Source: Nocardia flavorosea NBRC 108225
GTDB taxonomy: Bacteria; Actinomycetota; Actinomycetes; Mycobacteriales; Mycobacteriaceae
Direction of reading: 5' to 3'
NCBI RefSeq assembly: GCF_001613385.1
Contig: NZ_BDCG01000004.1
Location: 310,001 to 374,000, forward strand
Length of the DNA: 64,000 nucleotides
Shown here: piece after piece, positions 46,198 through 55,345 of the stretch
Layout of the letters: every line of letters begins with the position of its first letter
Position numbering within the stretch: the first letter of the stretch is position 1
Position numbers and translations under genes: made by a program
The notes under the pieces: model-generated
The model's input: only the letters and a program-made list of their open reading frames with translations
Databases searched by the model: none
Told to the model about the DNA's origin: nothing

Positions 46198-47682
46198 ATG
46201 GACGGGTCGGCGGGGCGCCGGCGCCGTGGGTTGCGGGCGTGGTCGATCACCGTCCTGGTGGGGTTGGTGGGTGCGGCCGTGGTGCTGGCGGTCGTATTAC
46301 AACCGTGGACCCCGGAGTTCCGGCACGGTGGGCTCACAGTCGCGGCGCCGCCGGCCCCCGCCCGGGTGCTTCCCGATGTCCGGCCCGCGCCGGATACCGG
46401 TCCGATGCCCAGCCCTGCCGGGGTTGCGGCGGCCCTCGGCCCGGTGGCAGCCAACCCCGACCTCGGTGGTTTCGCCGGGTCGGTCACCGACGCCGAGACC
46501 GGCACCGTGCTGTGGAATTCCCGCGCCGACGAACCGCGGGTGCCGTCGTCGACGGCCAAGATCATGACCACCGCCGCCGCGCTGCTCACCTTGCCCGCCG
46601 ATCAGCGCGTGCAGACCCGGGTGGTGGCGGGCGCGGCGCCGAACGAGATCGTGCTGGTGGGCGGCGGCGATCCCACACTGACCGCGCAGCCCGGCGGGAA
46701 GGGCTACTACCCGGGGGCCGCCAGTCTGGCCGACCTGGCGAATCAGGTGCGTAACGCCGATGTGCGGGCCGACACCATTGTGGTCGATATCTCGCGCTAC
46801 TCCGGCCCGGCGATGGCCCGCGGCTGGGATCCGATCGATATCGGCGGTGGTTCCATCGCGCCGCTCGAACCGATCATGCTCGACGGTGGGCGGTTGGATC
46901 CGCTGGTCGAGTATTCGCCACGTTCGGGGACCCCGGCGCTGGATGTCGGCCGCCGGTTGGCGACCGAACTCGGTCTCGATCCGGCGAAGGTGCGGATCGG
47001 GAACGCACCGCAGGGCACCAAGCGGCTGGCCGAGGTGGCGTCGGCGCCGCTGCGTGACCGGTTGCGCGACATGATGGTGCACTCGGACAACGTGCTGGCC
47101 GAGACGATCGGCCGGGAGGTCGCGCAGGCCACCGGTCATCCGGCGTCGTTCGACGGCGCCGCCGCCGCGGTCGCCGCGGTGCTCACCGAGCACGGCTTCG
47201 ATCTGAACGGCGTCACGATGCACGATTGCAGTGGCCTGTCGACCGACGACCGGATCCCGGCGCGGGTGCTGGACCGGATCCTGTCCACCGCCGCCGGCCC
47301 CGGGCCGGAGGAGGAGCCGGCGAGCACCGCACCGAATCCGGTACTACCGCCGCTCGGCGCCGGAGCCGGATCGAAATCCGAACCCGCCGACCCCGAGCAG
47401 TCACTGACCGCCGCGCTGGTCCCGCTGCTCGACTATCTCCCGGTCGCCGGCGGTACCGGTTCGCTGGCCGGTCGTTATGTCACCCAGAACCAGGGCGGCG
47501 CGGGATGGGTGCGCGCCAAGACCGGAACTCTGTCGGTGGCCAGTACGTTGGCCGGGTATGTGCTGGATCGTGACGGCCGGGTCCTGACCTTCACCTTGAT
47601 GTCGAGCGATCGCCCGCCGGAGGTCAGCCGGCCCGCATTGGACGCCGTCGCGACCACGCTGCGCAACTGTGGATGTTCCTGA
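46198..47682 (+). CDS. dacB: D-alanyl-D-alanine carboxypeptidase/endopeptidase (S13)
   Basis: 494 aa. An N-terminal membrane helix (WSITVLVGLVGAAVVLAVVL) anchors a periplasmic penicillin-binding domain that trims peptidoglycan stem peptides. The catalytic motifs are SxxK in PSSTAKIM, SxN in HSDNVLAE and KTG in VRAKTGTLS. A Pro/Glu/Ala-rich insert (about residues 365-400) sits between SxN and KTG. ATG 46198 is the first plausible start, but GTG 46174 is in frame and possible. A TAGGGT -10 at about 46105 implies a leader of about 80 bases. Equivalent to Rv3627c. Confidence 0.92.
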   Translation: MDGSAGRRRRGLRAWSITVLVGLVGAAVVLAVVLQPWTPEFRHGGLTVAAPPAPARVLPDVRPAPDTGPMPSPAGVAAALGPVAANPDLGGFAGSVTDAETGTVLWNSRADEPRVPSSTAKIMTTAAALLTLPADQRVQTRVVAGAAPNEIVLVGGGDPTLTAQPGGKGYYPGAASLADLANQVRNADVRADTIVVDISRYSGPAMARGWDPIDIGGGSIAPLEPIMLDGGRLDPLVEYSPRSGTPALDVGRRLATELGLDPAKVRIGNAPQGTKRLAEVASAPLRDRLRDMMVHSDNVLAETIGREVAQATGHPASFDGAAAAVAAVLTEHGFDLNGVTMHDCSGLSTDDRIPARVLDRILSTAAGPGPEEEPASTAPNPVLPPLGAGAGSKSEPADPEQSLTAALVPLLDYLPVAGGTGSLAGRYVTQNQGGAGWVRAKTGTLSVASTLAGYVLDRDGRVLTFTLMSSDRPPEVSRPALDAVATTLRNCGCS

Positions 47683-47696
47683 CGGCTGGAGGGCGC

Positions 47697-48815
47697 ATGA
47701 CGATTCGACAAGATCCGGGCGGGCCCGGCGCGCCCCAGTCGGCCGCGAACGGCCGATCCGATACCCGTAGCGAGCGTCGCACCTTTTCGGGCGCGGTGGA
47801 TTGGCGTTGGGCCGCCCGTACCGGTGCTGCGCTGGTGCCCGCCGGCCCACGGACCTCCCGGCTCGCCGCCGAGCAGGCCGTGGCCGAGCTCGCCGCCGCA
47901 TCGGTGCGAGCCGAGGAACCGGTTCGCGCGGTGACCGGTCTGCTCGACGATCAACCGGTGCCCGCCGCGCGGATCGTCGACCGTCCCGGCTGGATCGGCG
48001 CCGCGGCCGATTCCATGTCGCTGCTCACCGGAACCGGAACGGCGGACCGGGGCGGCGCGCTTGCCGGTAAACCGGCGGGCGTGCAGGTGGGCGCCATGCT
48101 CGCCTTCCTGTCCACTGCGATCCTCGGCCAGTACGACCCGTTCACCGGTCCCGACGGAACTCTGCTGCTGGTGGCGCCGAATATCGTCGGTGTCGAGCGG
48201 GCGCTGGGTGTGGATCCGGCGGATTTCCGTTTCTGGGTCTGCCTGCACGAGGTGACCCATCGGGTGCAGTTCTCGGCCTCCCCGTGGCTGTCCGGCTATA
48301 TGCGCGAGAACGTCGAGGTGCTCGGCGATATCGAGGACGAGGCGACGTCGGAGATGCTGGCGCGGCTCATCACCGAGCTCAAACTGCGACGCAGCGGTCA
48401 GGCCGGCGACGATCCCAATTCGCGCGGTGTGGTCGGTTTGCTGCGCGCCACCCAGCCCCCCGCACAGCGGGAGGCGCTGGACCGGCTGCTCATGCTGGGC
48501 ACCCTGCTCGAGGGGCACGCCGACCACGTGATGGACGCCGTCGGCCCGAGTGTGGTGCCCACGGTCGAGCACATCCGGTCCGCCTTCGACAAACGGCGTA
48601 CCCGCCCGGCCAATCCGGTCCAGCGGCTGCTGCGCGCATTGCTGGGAATCGACGCGAAGGTCGCACAGTATGTGCGCGGTAAGGCCTTCGTCGACGAGGT
48701 GGTCACAACGGTCGGTATGCAGCAGTTCAACGCGATATGGACCGATGGGGATACCCTGCCGCGCGCCGCGGAAATCGACGATCCGCGGCGCTGGATCACC
48801 CGGGTCCTGGGCTGA
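47697..48815 (+). CDS. Zinc-dependent metalloprotease-like protein (Rv3626c family, DUF2342)
   Basis: 372 aa. HEXXH in CLHEVTHRVQF and a downstream EGHADHVMD give a plausible metal site of the coenzyme F420 biosynthesis-associated / DUF2342 zincin family. FAPNIVGVERALGVDPADF-like segments are typical. ATG 47697 with GGAGGG six bases upstream, 14 bases after dacB, so co-transcribed with it. Substrate unknown; cytoplasmic by absence of signals. Confidence 0.88.
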   Translation: MTIRQDPGGPGAPQSAANGRSDTRSERRTFSGAVDWRWAARTGAALVPAGPRTSRLAAEQAVAELAAASVRAEEPVRAVTGLLDDQPVPAARIVDRPGWIGAAADSMSLLTGTGTADRGGALAGKPAGVQVGAMLAFLSTAILGQYDPFTGPDGTLLLVAPNIVGVERALGVDPADFRFWVCLHEVTHRVQFSASPWLSGYMRENVEVLGDIEDEATSEMLARLITELKLRRSGQAGDDPNSRGVVGLLRATQPPAQREALDRLLMLGTLLEGHADHVMDAVGPSVVPTVEHIRSAFDKRRTRPANPVQRLLRALLGIDAKVAQYVRGKAFVDEVVTTVGMQQFNAIWTDGDTLPRAAEIDDPRRWITRVLG

Positions 48816-49212
48816 TCGCCCCCGCCGGCAGTTCGGCACGAAGGTCTCCGAACCCCATACGCTGCGGCCTCGCACAACCCGGTACGGCTCACCTTCTCGG
48901 GTGGGCCCCGCCCTTGGTCTGGAGCGACGGAGCGGAGAGCGAAGATCAAGGTTTTATCGGGCTCGCCCTCGCGGCGCGGAGCGCCGCCGAAATGCAGCCC
49001 GCCTTCACGGATCGTCCACCCCGAGGACGGAAACAGCCCTCCCGTCCGGCGACACCGTCGCGAACGGCACGCGGCACGCTGGTCCGGCCCCGCGACGCTG
49101 GAGGCAAGCGTAGGGCGCCGGTCGGAGTGAGCTACCGGCAGAGTGAAGAATCGAGGTCGGGAGGCCCGAATCTGCGCCGCCGAGAGGCTGCGCCACGACA
49201 TGGAGCGGCGAA
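48816..49212. other. Gap with two hairpins before tilS
   Basis: 397 bases without a gene. CCTTGGTCT (48912-48920) pairs with AGATCAAGG (48943-48951) around a GGAGCGACGGAGCGG loop, and GCGGCGC-GGA-GCGCCGC forms a tight hairpin at 48971-48987. The second could terminate the dacB operon. Confidence 0.5.
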
Positions 49213-50265
49213 GTGGACAACGAGACCCAGGGCGGCCCGGACCCTGCGGCCCCGGCAGCGGCGCACGGGCGTAGCGCTACGGCGCGGCCGGTCCGGCTAC
49301 CCGAGACACCCGCTGTGCTGGCCCTGCGGCATGCCGTCCGGGATTGGCTGGTGCGATTCCGTCCCGCCGGATCGACGGTAGCCGTCGCTCTGTCGGGTGG
49401 GGCCGATTCGCTGGCCTTGACAGCCGCGGCGGTCGCCGAGGCGGCGACGGTGGACGCGCTGGTCGTGGACCATCGGTTGCAGGCCGGATCGGAGGAGGTC
49501 GCGGCGACGGCGGCGGCCACCGCGCGGGCACTGGGCTGCCGATCCGTGCGCGTTCTGCCGGTCGAAGTGAACGGCCCCGGGGGTATGGAGGCGGCCGCGC
49601 GCACCGCCCGCTACGACGCGCTGGGCCGTGCGCGCGGTGAACTCCCGGTGCTGCTCGGGCATACGCTCGACGATCAGGCCGAAACTGTGCTGCTCGGACT
49701 CGGCCGCGGCTCCGGAGCACGCTCGATCCAGGGGATGGCGCCGTTCGACGAACCATGGGGCCGGCCACTGCTCAATGTCCGGCGGCAGACCACCCGGCAG
49801 TTCTGCGCGGACCTGGGGCTGGTGCCTTATGAGGATCCACACAATCTTTCCCCGGAATTCACCCGCGTCCGCCTGCGCACCGAAGTCCTGCCGCTCCTGG
49901 AGGATGTGCTCGGCGGTAGCGCGGCGGTCGCGCTGTCCCGCACCGCGGAATTGTTACGCGAGGACAACGCCGCCCTCGACGAATTCGCTGCCGAACTGCT
50001 GGTCCGGGCCGAATTCGGCGGCGCGGGCCTGTCCTGCGCGGTACTCGCCGGCGCTGCCCCGGCGGTGCGCCGCCGGACCGTGCGGGCCTGGCTGCTGGCC
50101 CGCGGGGTGCGGGTGGTGACAGGTGCACACCTACGCGCGGTGGACGATCTTGTGGTGGCCTGGCGCGGCCAGGGCGGGGTCGCGGTGAGTGGGGGCGAGC
50201 GGGGGACCAGGTTGGTCGTCGTCCGCGAGCATGGCAGGCTGACACTTGCCCGCGCGACCGGGTGA
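49213..50265 (+). CDS. tilS: tRNA(Ile)-lysidine synthetase
   Basis: 350 aa. ATP pyrophosphatase loop VALSGGADSLAL; HTLDDQAETVLLGLGRGSG and the PLLNVRRQTTRQFC motif are TilS-specific. Converts the wobble C of tRNA-Ile(CAU) to lysidine so that it reads AUA; essential. The C-terminal domain is shorter than in E. coli, as in other actinobacteria. GTG 49213 with GGAG eight bases upstream. Followed 27 bases later by hpt, the usual tilS-hpt-(ftsH) arrangement. Confidence 0.95.
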   Translation: MDNETQGGPDPAAPAAAHGRSATARPVRLPETPAVLALRHAVRDWLVRFRPAGSTVAVALSGGADSLALTAAAVAEAATVDALVVDHRLQAGSEEVAATAAATARALGCRSVRVLPVEVNGPGGMEAAARTARYDALGRARGELPVLLGHTLDDQAETVLLGLGRGSGARSIQGMAPFDEPWGRPLLNVRRQTTRQFCADLGLVPYEDPHNLSPEFTRVRLRTEVLPLLEDVLGGSAAVALSRTAELLREDNAALDEFAAELLVRAEFGGAGLSCAVLAGAAPAVRRRTVRAWLLARGVRVVTGAHLRAVDDLVVAWRGQGGVAVSGGERGTRLVVVREHGRLTLARATG

Positions 50266-50292
50266 GCCGAAACCGAAGGGAAACCAGCTGAC

Positions 50293-50856
50293 GTGTACGG
50301 GGACGATATCGCTTCGGTCCTGATCACCGAGGAAGAAATCGAGGCCAAGGTCAGCGAGCTGGCCGAACTGATCTCCAAGCGGTACCCGGCCGATGCCCCG
50401 GAGGGCGATCTGTTGCTGGTCGGAGTACTCAAGGGTGCGATCTTCTTCATGACCGACCTCGCCAAGGCACTGCCCATCCCGACCCAGCTCGAGTTCATGG
50501 CCGTCTCGTCCTACGGGTCGTCCACCTCGTCCTCCGGCGTCGTGCGCATCATGAAGGATCTGGACAAGGACATCGCCGGTCGCAATGTGCTGATCGTCGA
50601 GGACATCATCGATTCGGGCCTGACGCTGTCGTGGCTGATGCGTAACCTCTCCACCCGCAACCCGGCCTCGCTCGAGGTGGTGACCCTGCTGCGTAAGCCC
50701 GATGCGCTGCGCACCCAGGTCGAGGTGGCGAATGTGGGTTTCGATATCCCCAGCGAATTCGTGGTGGGATACGGCCTCGACTACGCCGAGCGCTACCGTG
50801 ACCTGCCCTATATCGGCACCCTTCATCCGCGGGTCTACGGCGGCGAAACCGACTGA
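50293..50856 (+). CDS. hpt: Hypoxanthine(-guanine) phosphoribosyltransferase
   Basis: 187 aa. The PRPP-binding motif [14 protein letters not shown], the flexible loop [11 protein letters not shown] and the purine-site [14 protein letters not shown] are all typical. Salvages hypoxanthine and guanine. GTG 50293 with GAAGGGAAA upstream at a rather long spacing; translational continuity with tilS is likely. Confidence 0.96.
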   Translation: MYGDDIASVLITEEEIEAKVSELAELISKRYPADAPEGDLLLVGVLKGAIFFMTDLAKALPIPTQLEFMAVSSYGSSTSSSGVVRIMKDLDKDIAGRNVLIVEDIIDSGLTLSWLMRNLSTRNPASLEVVTLLRKPDALRTQVEVANVGFDIPSEFVVGYGLDYAERYRDLPYIGTLHPRVYGGETD

Positions 50857-50948
50857 AGTCGTGCCGGCGGGGATGCTCTGAATCCAGCATGCCCGCCACT
50901 GATGAACAAAACGCCCGCTGGTGGGGCGGTCACCGAATGCGGCCACCG

Positions 50949-51080
50949 GTGGCGCAGAGTTCAGCGAGGCCCTCGAAGGTTCGGCCCGCGTCGTGTTTCA
51001 AGGCCCGATGCGATGCGCCGTAAGCGCGAGGGCCGGGTGCTGAAACACAACGCCCGAGGGGCCGAACCCCGCGGCGCCGC
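50949..51080. repeat. Long palindromic repeat, copy 2 (convergent gap hpt/LysR)
   Basis: Nested perfect arms: GGTTCGGCCC (50978-50987) with GGGCCGAACC (51059-51068), GTGTTTCA (50993-51000) with TGAAACAC (51041-51048), and GGCCC with GGGCC inside. The left flank GCAGAGTTCAGCGAGGCCCT and the GGTTCGGCCC arm match copy 1 at 45371-45490; the inner stems are unrelated in sequence but still pair. Confidence 0.75.
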
Positions 51081-51095
51081 AGGCACCGCGAAAAC

Positions 51096-51980
51096 TCAGG
51101 CCGGGATGGCGGGCGGTTCCGCGAAACCCCCGGCGACGGCCCGCTGGCCGAATTCCAGAATGGTCGGCCGGGTGTCGTCGGCGCGCCAGGCGACCGCGAG
51201 TTCGCACGGCGCGATTCCGGTAAGGGGTCGCGCGGTCAGCCCGGGCCACCGGTACATCGGCACGTTGTTCTCGGCCAGCATGCACAGACCCAGTCCCAGT
51301 CCGACGGCTTCCAGCCGATCTTCCGGGGTGGCGGCCTCCGCGCCGATCTTCGCTGCCCGGCCGTTGCGGGCATCGTTACCCAGCCAGAAATCGCGGACAG
51401 CGCCGGCTTCGGCGGGTAGCGCGATGAACGGTTCGTCGATCAGGTCGGCGAAGTCGATCATTTCCTGACCTGCCCGGGGGTGGTTCTCCGGGAGCAGGAC
51501 CCAACGCCGTTCGGTGCGCAGCACCTGCCAGCGGTAACGGTTGGGATCGGGTAGGGGAAGCCAGACCAGAGCGAGATCGGCTTGGCGACCGGACAGACCG
51601 CTGGACGGATCGGTCCAGGAGGCCTGGTGCAACGCGAGCCGGTGACCGCTGGCGCTTTCCAGGTCGCTGAGCAGGCCGCGACCGAGGTTCGATTGCAGGC
51701 CGACGCGCAGTACTTCGCCCGCTTCCTGCAGTGAGCCGTTGGTGGTCTCCCAGAGTTCCAGGATCTTGCGTGCGCCACCCAGTAGTTCCTTACCGGCCAC
51801 CGTGAGTGCGACGCTGCGCTGGTTGCGGTCGAACAGGACCACATCGAGCTGACGTTCCAACTGCCGGATCTGACGCGACAGTGTCGGTTGAGCGATGTGC
51901 AGCCGCTGAGCGGCGTTGGTGAAGTGCAGTTCCTCGGCGACGGCGACGAAATACCGCAGATCGCGCAAATGCGGGTCCAT
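51096..51980 (-). CDS. LysR-family transcriptional regulator
   Basis: 294 aa. N-terminal winged HTH (LRYFVAVAEELHFTNAAQRL then IAQPTLSRQIRQLERQL) and a LysR substrate-binding domain. ATG 51980 with AAGG five bases upstream. The 418-base gap in front of it ends at the SDR gene; no divergent target gene is adjacent, so its regulon is unclear. Confidence 0.9.
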   Translation of the reverse strand: MDPHLRDLRYFVAVAEELHFTNAAQRLHIAQPTLSRQIRQLERQLDVVLFDRNQRSVALTVAGKELLGGARKILELWETTNGSLQEAGEVLRVGLQSNLGRGLLSDLESASGHRLALHQASWTDPSSGLSGRQADLALVWLPLPDPNRYRWQVLRTERRWVLLPENHPRAGQEMIDFADLIDEPFIALPAEAGAVRDFWLGNDARNGRAAKIGAEAATPEDRLEAVGLGLGLCMLAENNVPMYRWPGLTARPLTGIAPCELAVAWRADDTRPTILEFGQRAVAGGFAEPPAIPA

Positions 51981-52398
51981 AGCACCTTGCTATCAGAATC
52001 GTTGCTGAATTTCCAGCCCTAATGTGTTCGTAAGGTCCGCATAGCGGCCCAGAAACAGTCGGCAGGTTTGTTAGTGACAGCTTATTCGGTGTCAGCGTGA
52101 TGTGCATCATCGGTTTCGTGCCGGGCGGTCTGTGTGGCGATCGCGGGCGTTGTGACGTAAACCGCCGGACGTTTGCGGTGGTAGAGCTCTTCGTGGAATA
52201 TGCGGTGCCGACCTCGGGTGATGAAGCCACGGGACTGTCGATGCCGCGGCCGCGGCAACGGATTTCGCGCGGCTCTATCCGACTGTGCACGTCAAGTGAT
52301 ATTGATCACAATAGTGTTTCGATGGGTGTTCGATGGTGCGGACGACAGCGCCGCGGCCCACCGGTAGCGGACCGCGGCGCGTATCGGCAGATCGAAGT
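51981..52398. other. Gap upstream of LysR gene
   Basis: 418 bases. Contains the SDR terminator (52348-52380) and presumably the LysR promoter; less GC-rich than the surrounding genes around 51990-52140. No protein-like frame. Confidence 0.5.
52348..52380 (-). terminator. Terminator of the ALDH-SDR operon
   Basis: Perfect 9-bp stem GCGCCGCGG/CCGCGGCGC with a 15-base loop, 19 bases past the SDR stop. Confidence 0.65.
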
Positions 52399-53232
52399 TC
52401 AGTCGTTGCGGATGCGTTCCTCGTAGGCCTTGCGCTGTTCGCTGTCCACATCGTCGAGGAAGGTCTGTGCCGACCCCATCGAGCGGCCCAGCGCATCGCC
52501 CACCGACTGCGGTAGCAGGTTCACGAAGACCGACATGGCGCCCGCGGCCCGCGTCACCCGGGTCTTGGCCTTCGGCTTGGCGATGAGCCGGACCACCGCG
52601 GCGGCGATATCCTCCGGTTCCGCGGCCGGCAGGCCCTTGGGGGCAGCGACCCCCGACCCGAGTTCGGTCCGGGTCAGCGTCGGCAGTACCGAGGAGAATT
52701 CGACACCGGTCCCGCGGTACTCCTCGCGCAAGGTATCGGTGAAACCCAGTACCGCATGCTTGGAGGCGTTGTAGGTGGCCAGGCCCGGAATATGGGTTTC
52801 ACCGGCCAGCGAGGCGATATTGATGATGTGCCCGTGCCTGCGCTCGAGCATCCGGGTCAGCGCGATCTTCGACCCGAGGATCACGCCGTAGATATTGATG
52901 TCCAGGATCCGGCGGGTGATCTGGTCGGACTCGTCGACCAGCCGCCCGGTCGGCATGATGCCCGCGTTGTTGATCAGTACGTCGATCGGCCCGAGTTCGC
53001 GCTCGACATCGTCGAGGAAAGTGGTGAACGACTGCTGATCGGTCACATCGAGCCGGCCGTAGTGGTCGAAATCGTAATCGGTGCCCGATTCCTTGACCGT
53101 TTTCTCGTCGATATCGCCGATCGCGATCTTCGCGCCCAGTTTCGCCAGCGCCACTGCGGTGGCCAGGCCTATCCCGCGTGCGCCGCCCGTGATCACGACA
53201 ACCTTGCTGCGGATGGAATCGGTGCCGGTCAT
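52399..53232 (-). CDS. Short-chain dehydrogenase/reductase
   Basis: 277-aa classical SDR: cofactor loop VVVITGGARGIG, NNAGIMP, catalytic Ser in NIASLAGE and YNASKHA. GDIDE after beta-2 suggests NAD preference. An extended C-terminus (residues 230-277) is typical of Nocardia and Mycobacterium SDRs. ATG 53232 overlaps the aldehyde dehydrogenase stop (ATGA); the ribosome site AAGGGAGA lies inside that gene. The pair probably oxidises an alcohol or its aldehyde in sequence. Confidence 0.92.
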   Translation of the reverse strand: MTGTDSIRSKVVVITGGARGIGLATAVALAKLGAKIAIGDIDEKTVKESGTDYDFDHYGRLDVTDQQSFTTFLDDVERELGPIDVLINNAGIMPTGRLVDESDQITRRILDINIYGVILGSKIALTRMLERRHGHIINIASLAGETHIPGLATYNASKHAVLGFTDTLREEYRGTGVEFSSVLPTLTRTELGSGVAAPKGLPAAEPEDIAAAVVRLIAKPKAKTRVTRAAGAMSVFVNLLPQSVGDALGRSMGSAQTFLDDVDSEQRKAYEERIRND

Positions 53233-54818
53233 CGTTTGTCTCCCTTGAGCCGGAGTAGGGCGGGCAGGTCGATCCGGCGCATACCACGCGCACCGGCCGC
53301 GCGCATGGCGCCCAGTCCGATCAGGATCTTGTTCAGGTCGTAGGGCATCCAGGTCAGCTCGCGTTCCTGGGTCGGCAGCAGCGGCGTCGTGATCGCCTTG
53401 GCCTTGCAGTACTTGCGCACGCCCTGGGCGCCGCCCCAGCGGGCGCCGACGCCGGAATCTCCCCAGCCGCCCATCGGCAACGCGAAATTGAACAGGTTGG
53501 CGAAAATATCGTTGATGTTCACCGCCCCGGCGTTCAACGCCCGCGCGACCCGTTCGCCTCGGGCCTTGTCGCCGGTCCACACCGAGGCGGACAGGCCGTA
53601 CACCGAGTCGTTGGCCAGGCGGACTGCCTCGGCCTCGTCGGCGACCTTCATCACCGGCAGTGTCGGTCCGAAGGTTTCCTCGCTGATACAGGACATGCTG
53701 TGGTCGACGTCGACGAGGACCGTCGGTTCGAAGAACGTGCCCTCGCCGGTCCGTTTGCCGCCGGTCAGTACTTTCGCGCCCGCGGCCACCGCTTCCTCGA
53801 CATGCCGGGACACGATCGCGACCTGGCTCTCGTTCGCCATGGCGCCGACATCGTAGCGAGGAGTGCGATCGTCGCGACCCTGCCGCAGGGATTTGACGTT
53901 CGCGGTCAGTTTGGCGACGAATTCGTCGTAGACCGGGGCCTCGACATAGACCCGCTCCACCGAGATGCAGACCTGGCCGGAGTTGAACATGCCGCCGAAC
54001 GCGATACCGTGCGCGGCGCGATCGAGATCGGCGTCGGCGAGCACGATCGCCGGATCCTTACCGCCCAGCTCCAGGCTGTAGGGAATCATGCGGGCGGCGC
54101 AGGCAGCGGCGATTCGGCGGCCGGTGGCGGTGGAGCCGGTGAACTGGATGTAATCGGCGTTGTCCACCACGGCCGCGCCGGTCGCCCCGGCTCCGGTGAC
54201 GACGGAGAACACCGGCGGTGCGCCGATCTCGGACCAGCCGCGGGCCAGTTCGAGGGCCGACAGCGGGGTGACCTCGGACGGCTTCAAGATCACGGCCGCC
54301 CCGGCGGCCAGCGCCGGGATCACATCGAGGATCGGCATGGCCAGCGGGAAGTTCCACGGCGTGATCACGCCGACCACCGGATACGGTTCGAATACCGTGG
54401 TCAAGCGTTTTACCCGGGACAGCGGGCTGTGCGGGGCGGGATGCTCGTCGGCCAGGAATTTGGGTGCGCGGCGCGCGTAGTAGCCGATCAGATCGCTGCC
54501 GAAGATCGGATCGATAAGGGAGTCCACTCGGGGTTTACCGGTTTCGGACTGGAGGACATCGGCGAGGGACTCGGTGTTGTCGATAATCCAGTCCTGCAGC
54601 TTCAGCAGCCATTCCTTGCGCCCGTTCGCGCCGATGGCTGCCCATTCGCGCTGGTGCTCGCGTAGTTCGGCGATGCGCGCCGCGACCTGCTCGGCCGGTG
54701 TGTCGGCAACGCTGCCGACGATTTCGCCGGTCGCGGGGTTGAGGACCCGGATATCCGCGTCCGGGGGCCGGCCCGTCACGGGCTCGGTATCGGGTCGTTC
54801 CGATTCGGTATCGGTCAC
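53229..54818 (-). CDS. Aldehyde dehydrogenase family protein
   Basis: 529 aa. Catalytic Cys in FNSGQVCISVERV, Glu in LELGGKDP, NAD site FTGSTATGR, and TPWNFPLAMP. GTG 54818 with GGGAGAA five bases upstream. The C-terminal 35 residues (MRAAGARGMRRIDLPALLRL) extend beyond the core and may be membrane-associating. Long-chain or fatty aldehydes are plausible substrates (succinic-semialdehyde-dehydrogenase-like group); not certain. Confidence 0.92.
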   Translation of the reverse strand: MTDTESERPDTEPVTGRPPDADIRVLNPATGEIVGSVADTPAEQVAARIAELREHQREWAAIGANGRKEWLLKLQDWIIDNTESLADVLQSETGKPRVDSLIDPIFGSDLIGYYARRAPKFLADEHPAPHSPLSRVKRLTTVFEPYPVVGVITPWNFPLAMPILDVIPALAAGAAVILKPSEVTPLSALELARGWSEIGAPPVFSVVTGAGATGAAVVDNADYIQFTGSTATGRRIAAACAARMIPYSLELGGKDPAIVLADADLDRAAHGIAFGGMFNSGQVCISVERVYVEAPVYDEFVAKLTANVKSLRQGRDDRTPRYDVGAMANESQVAIVSRHVEEAVAAGAKVLTGGKRTGEGTFFEPTVLVDVDHSMSCISEETFGPTLPVMKVADEAEAVRLANDSVYGLSASVWTGDKARGERVARALNAGAVNINDIFANLFNFALPMGGWGDSGVGARWGGAQGVRKYCKAKAITTPLLPTQERELTWMPYDLNKILIGLGAMRAAGARGMRRIDLPALLRLKGDKR

Positions 54819-54988
54819 TGCTGTTCTCCCACTGCATCGTGCTGGAACTGCCGGCGGCCGATCACAGTGGATCAGCGCACAGCACCGATCGTGACACAAT
54901 TCATCGGTAACTGCCTCAGCATCTCATGGATACAGGGCAGCCTATCTGGGGCCACCGCGCCCGGTCGCGGCGTCCCGGTAGCGAGTGT

Positions 54989-55243
54989 TTACAGGTTTTC
55001 CCGAGCCAACCGGCGCAGCGGCGGTTCGGAGGTGGGCGGAACTCGCCGGTCGGGCAACTCGGTCAACAGGGCGGTGGTCGCCTCGGCGACCGCGGCCACT
55101 GCCTTGTCCACCGCGGGTTTGGTGGCCGAACTCAGGCCGGACAGGCCACCGACCTTGCGCACATACTGCAGTGCGGCGGCGTAGATCTCCTCCTCGGTGG
55201 CGGCGGGTTCCAGACCTCGCAAGACGGTGATATTTCTACACAT
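54989..55243 (-). CDS. DUF2277 family protein
   Basis: 84 aa: MCRNITVLRGLEPAATEEEI is the highly conserved start of the family and AALQYVRKVGG its centre. Function unknown. ATG 55243 is six bases after TAATGT, suggesting a leaderless message. Confidence 0.88.
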   Translation of the reverse strand: MCRNITVLRGLEPAATEEEIYAAALQYVRKVGGLSGLSSATKPAVDKAVAAVAEATTALLTELPDRRVPPTSEPPLRRLARENL

Positions 55244-55345
55244 GAATGCACATTAGCGCCGGAACCAGTGCCGTGACAGGACAAGCCGAAAATGTGAAAA
55301 CACATTGAGCCGACCAGTGCCGGACGGGGGTCCTACACTCACGGT

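Noticed and set aside
52097..52426. Plus-strand ORF in the LysR-SDR gap
   Set aside because: It runs through the SDR terminator into the end of the SDR gene and shows no domain.
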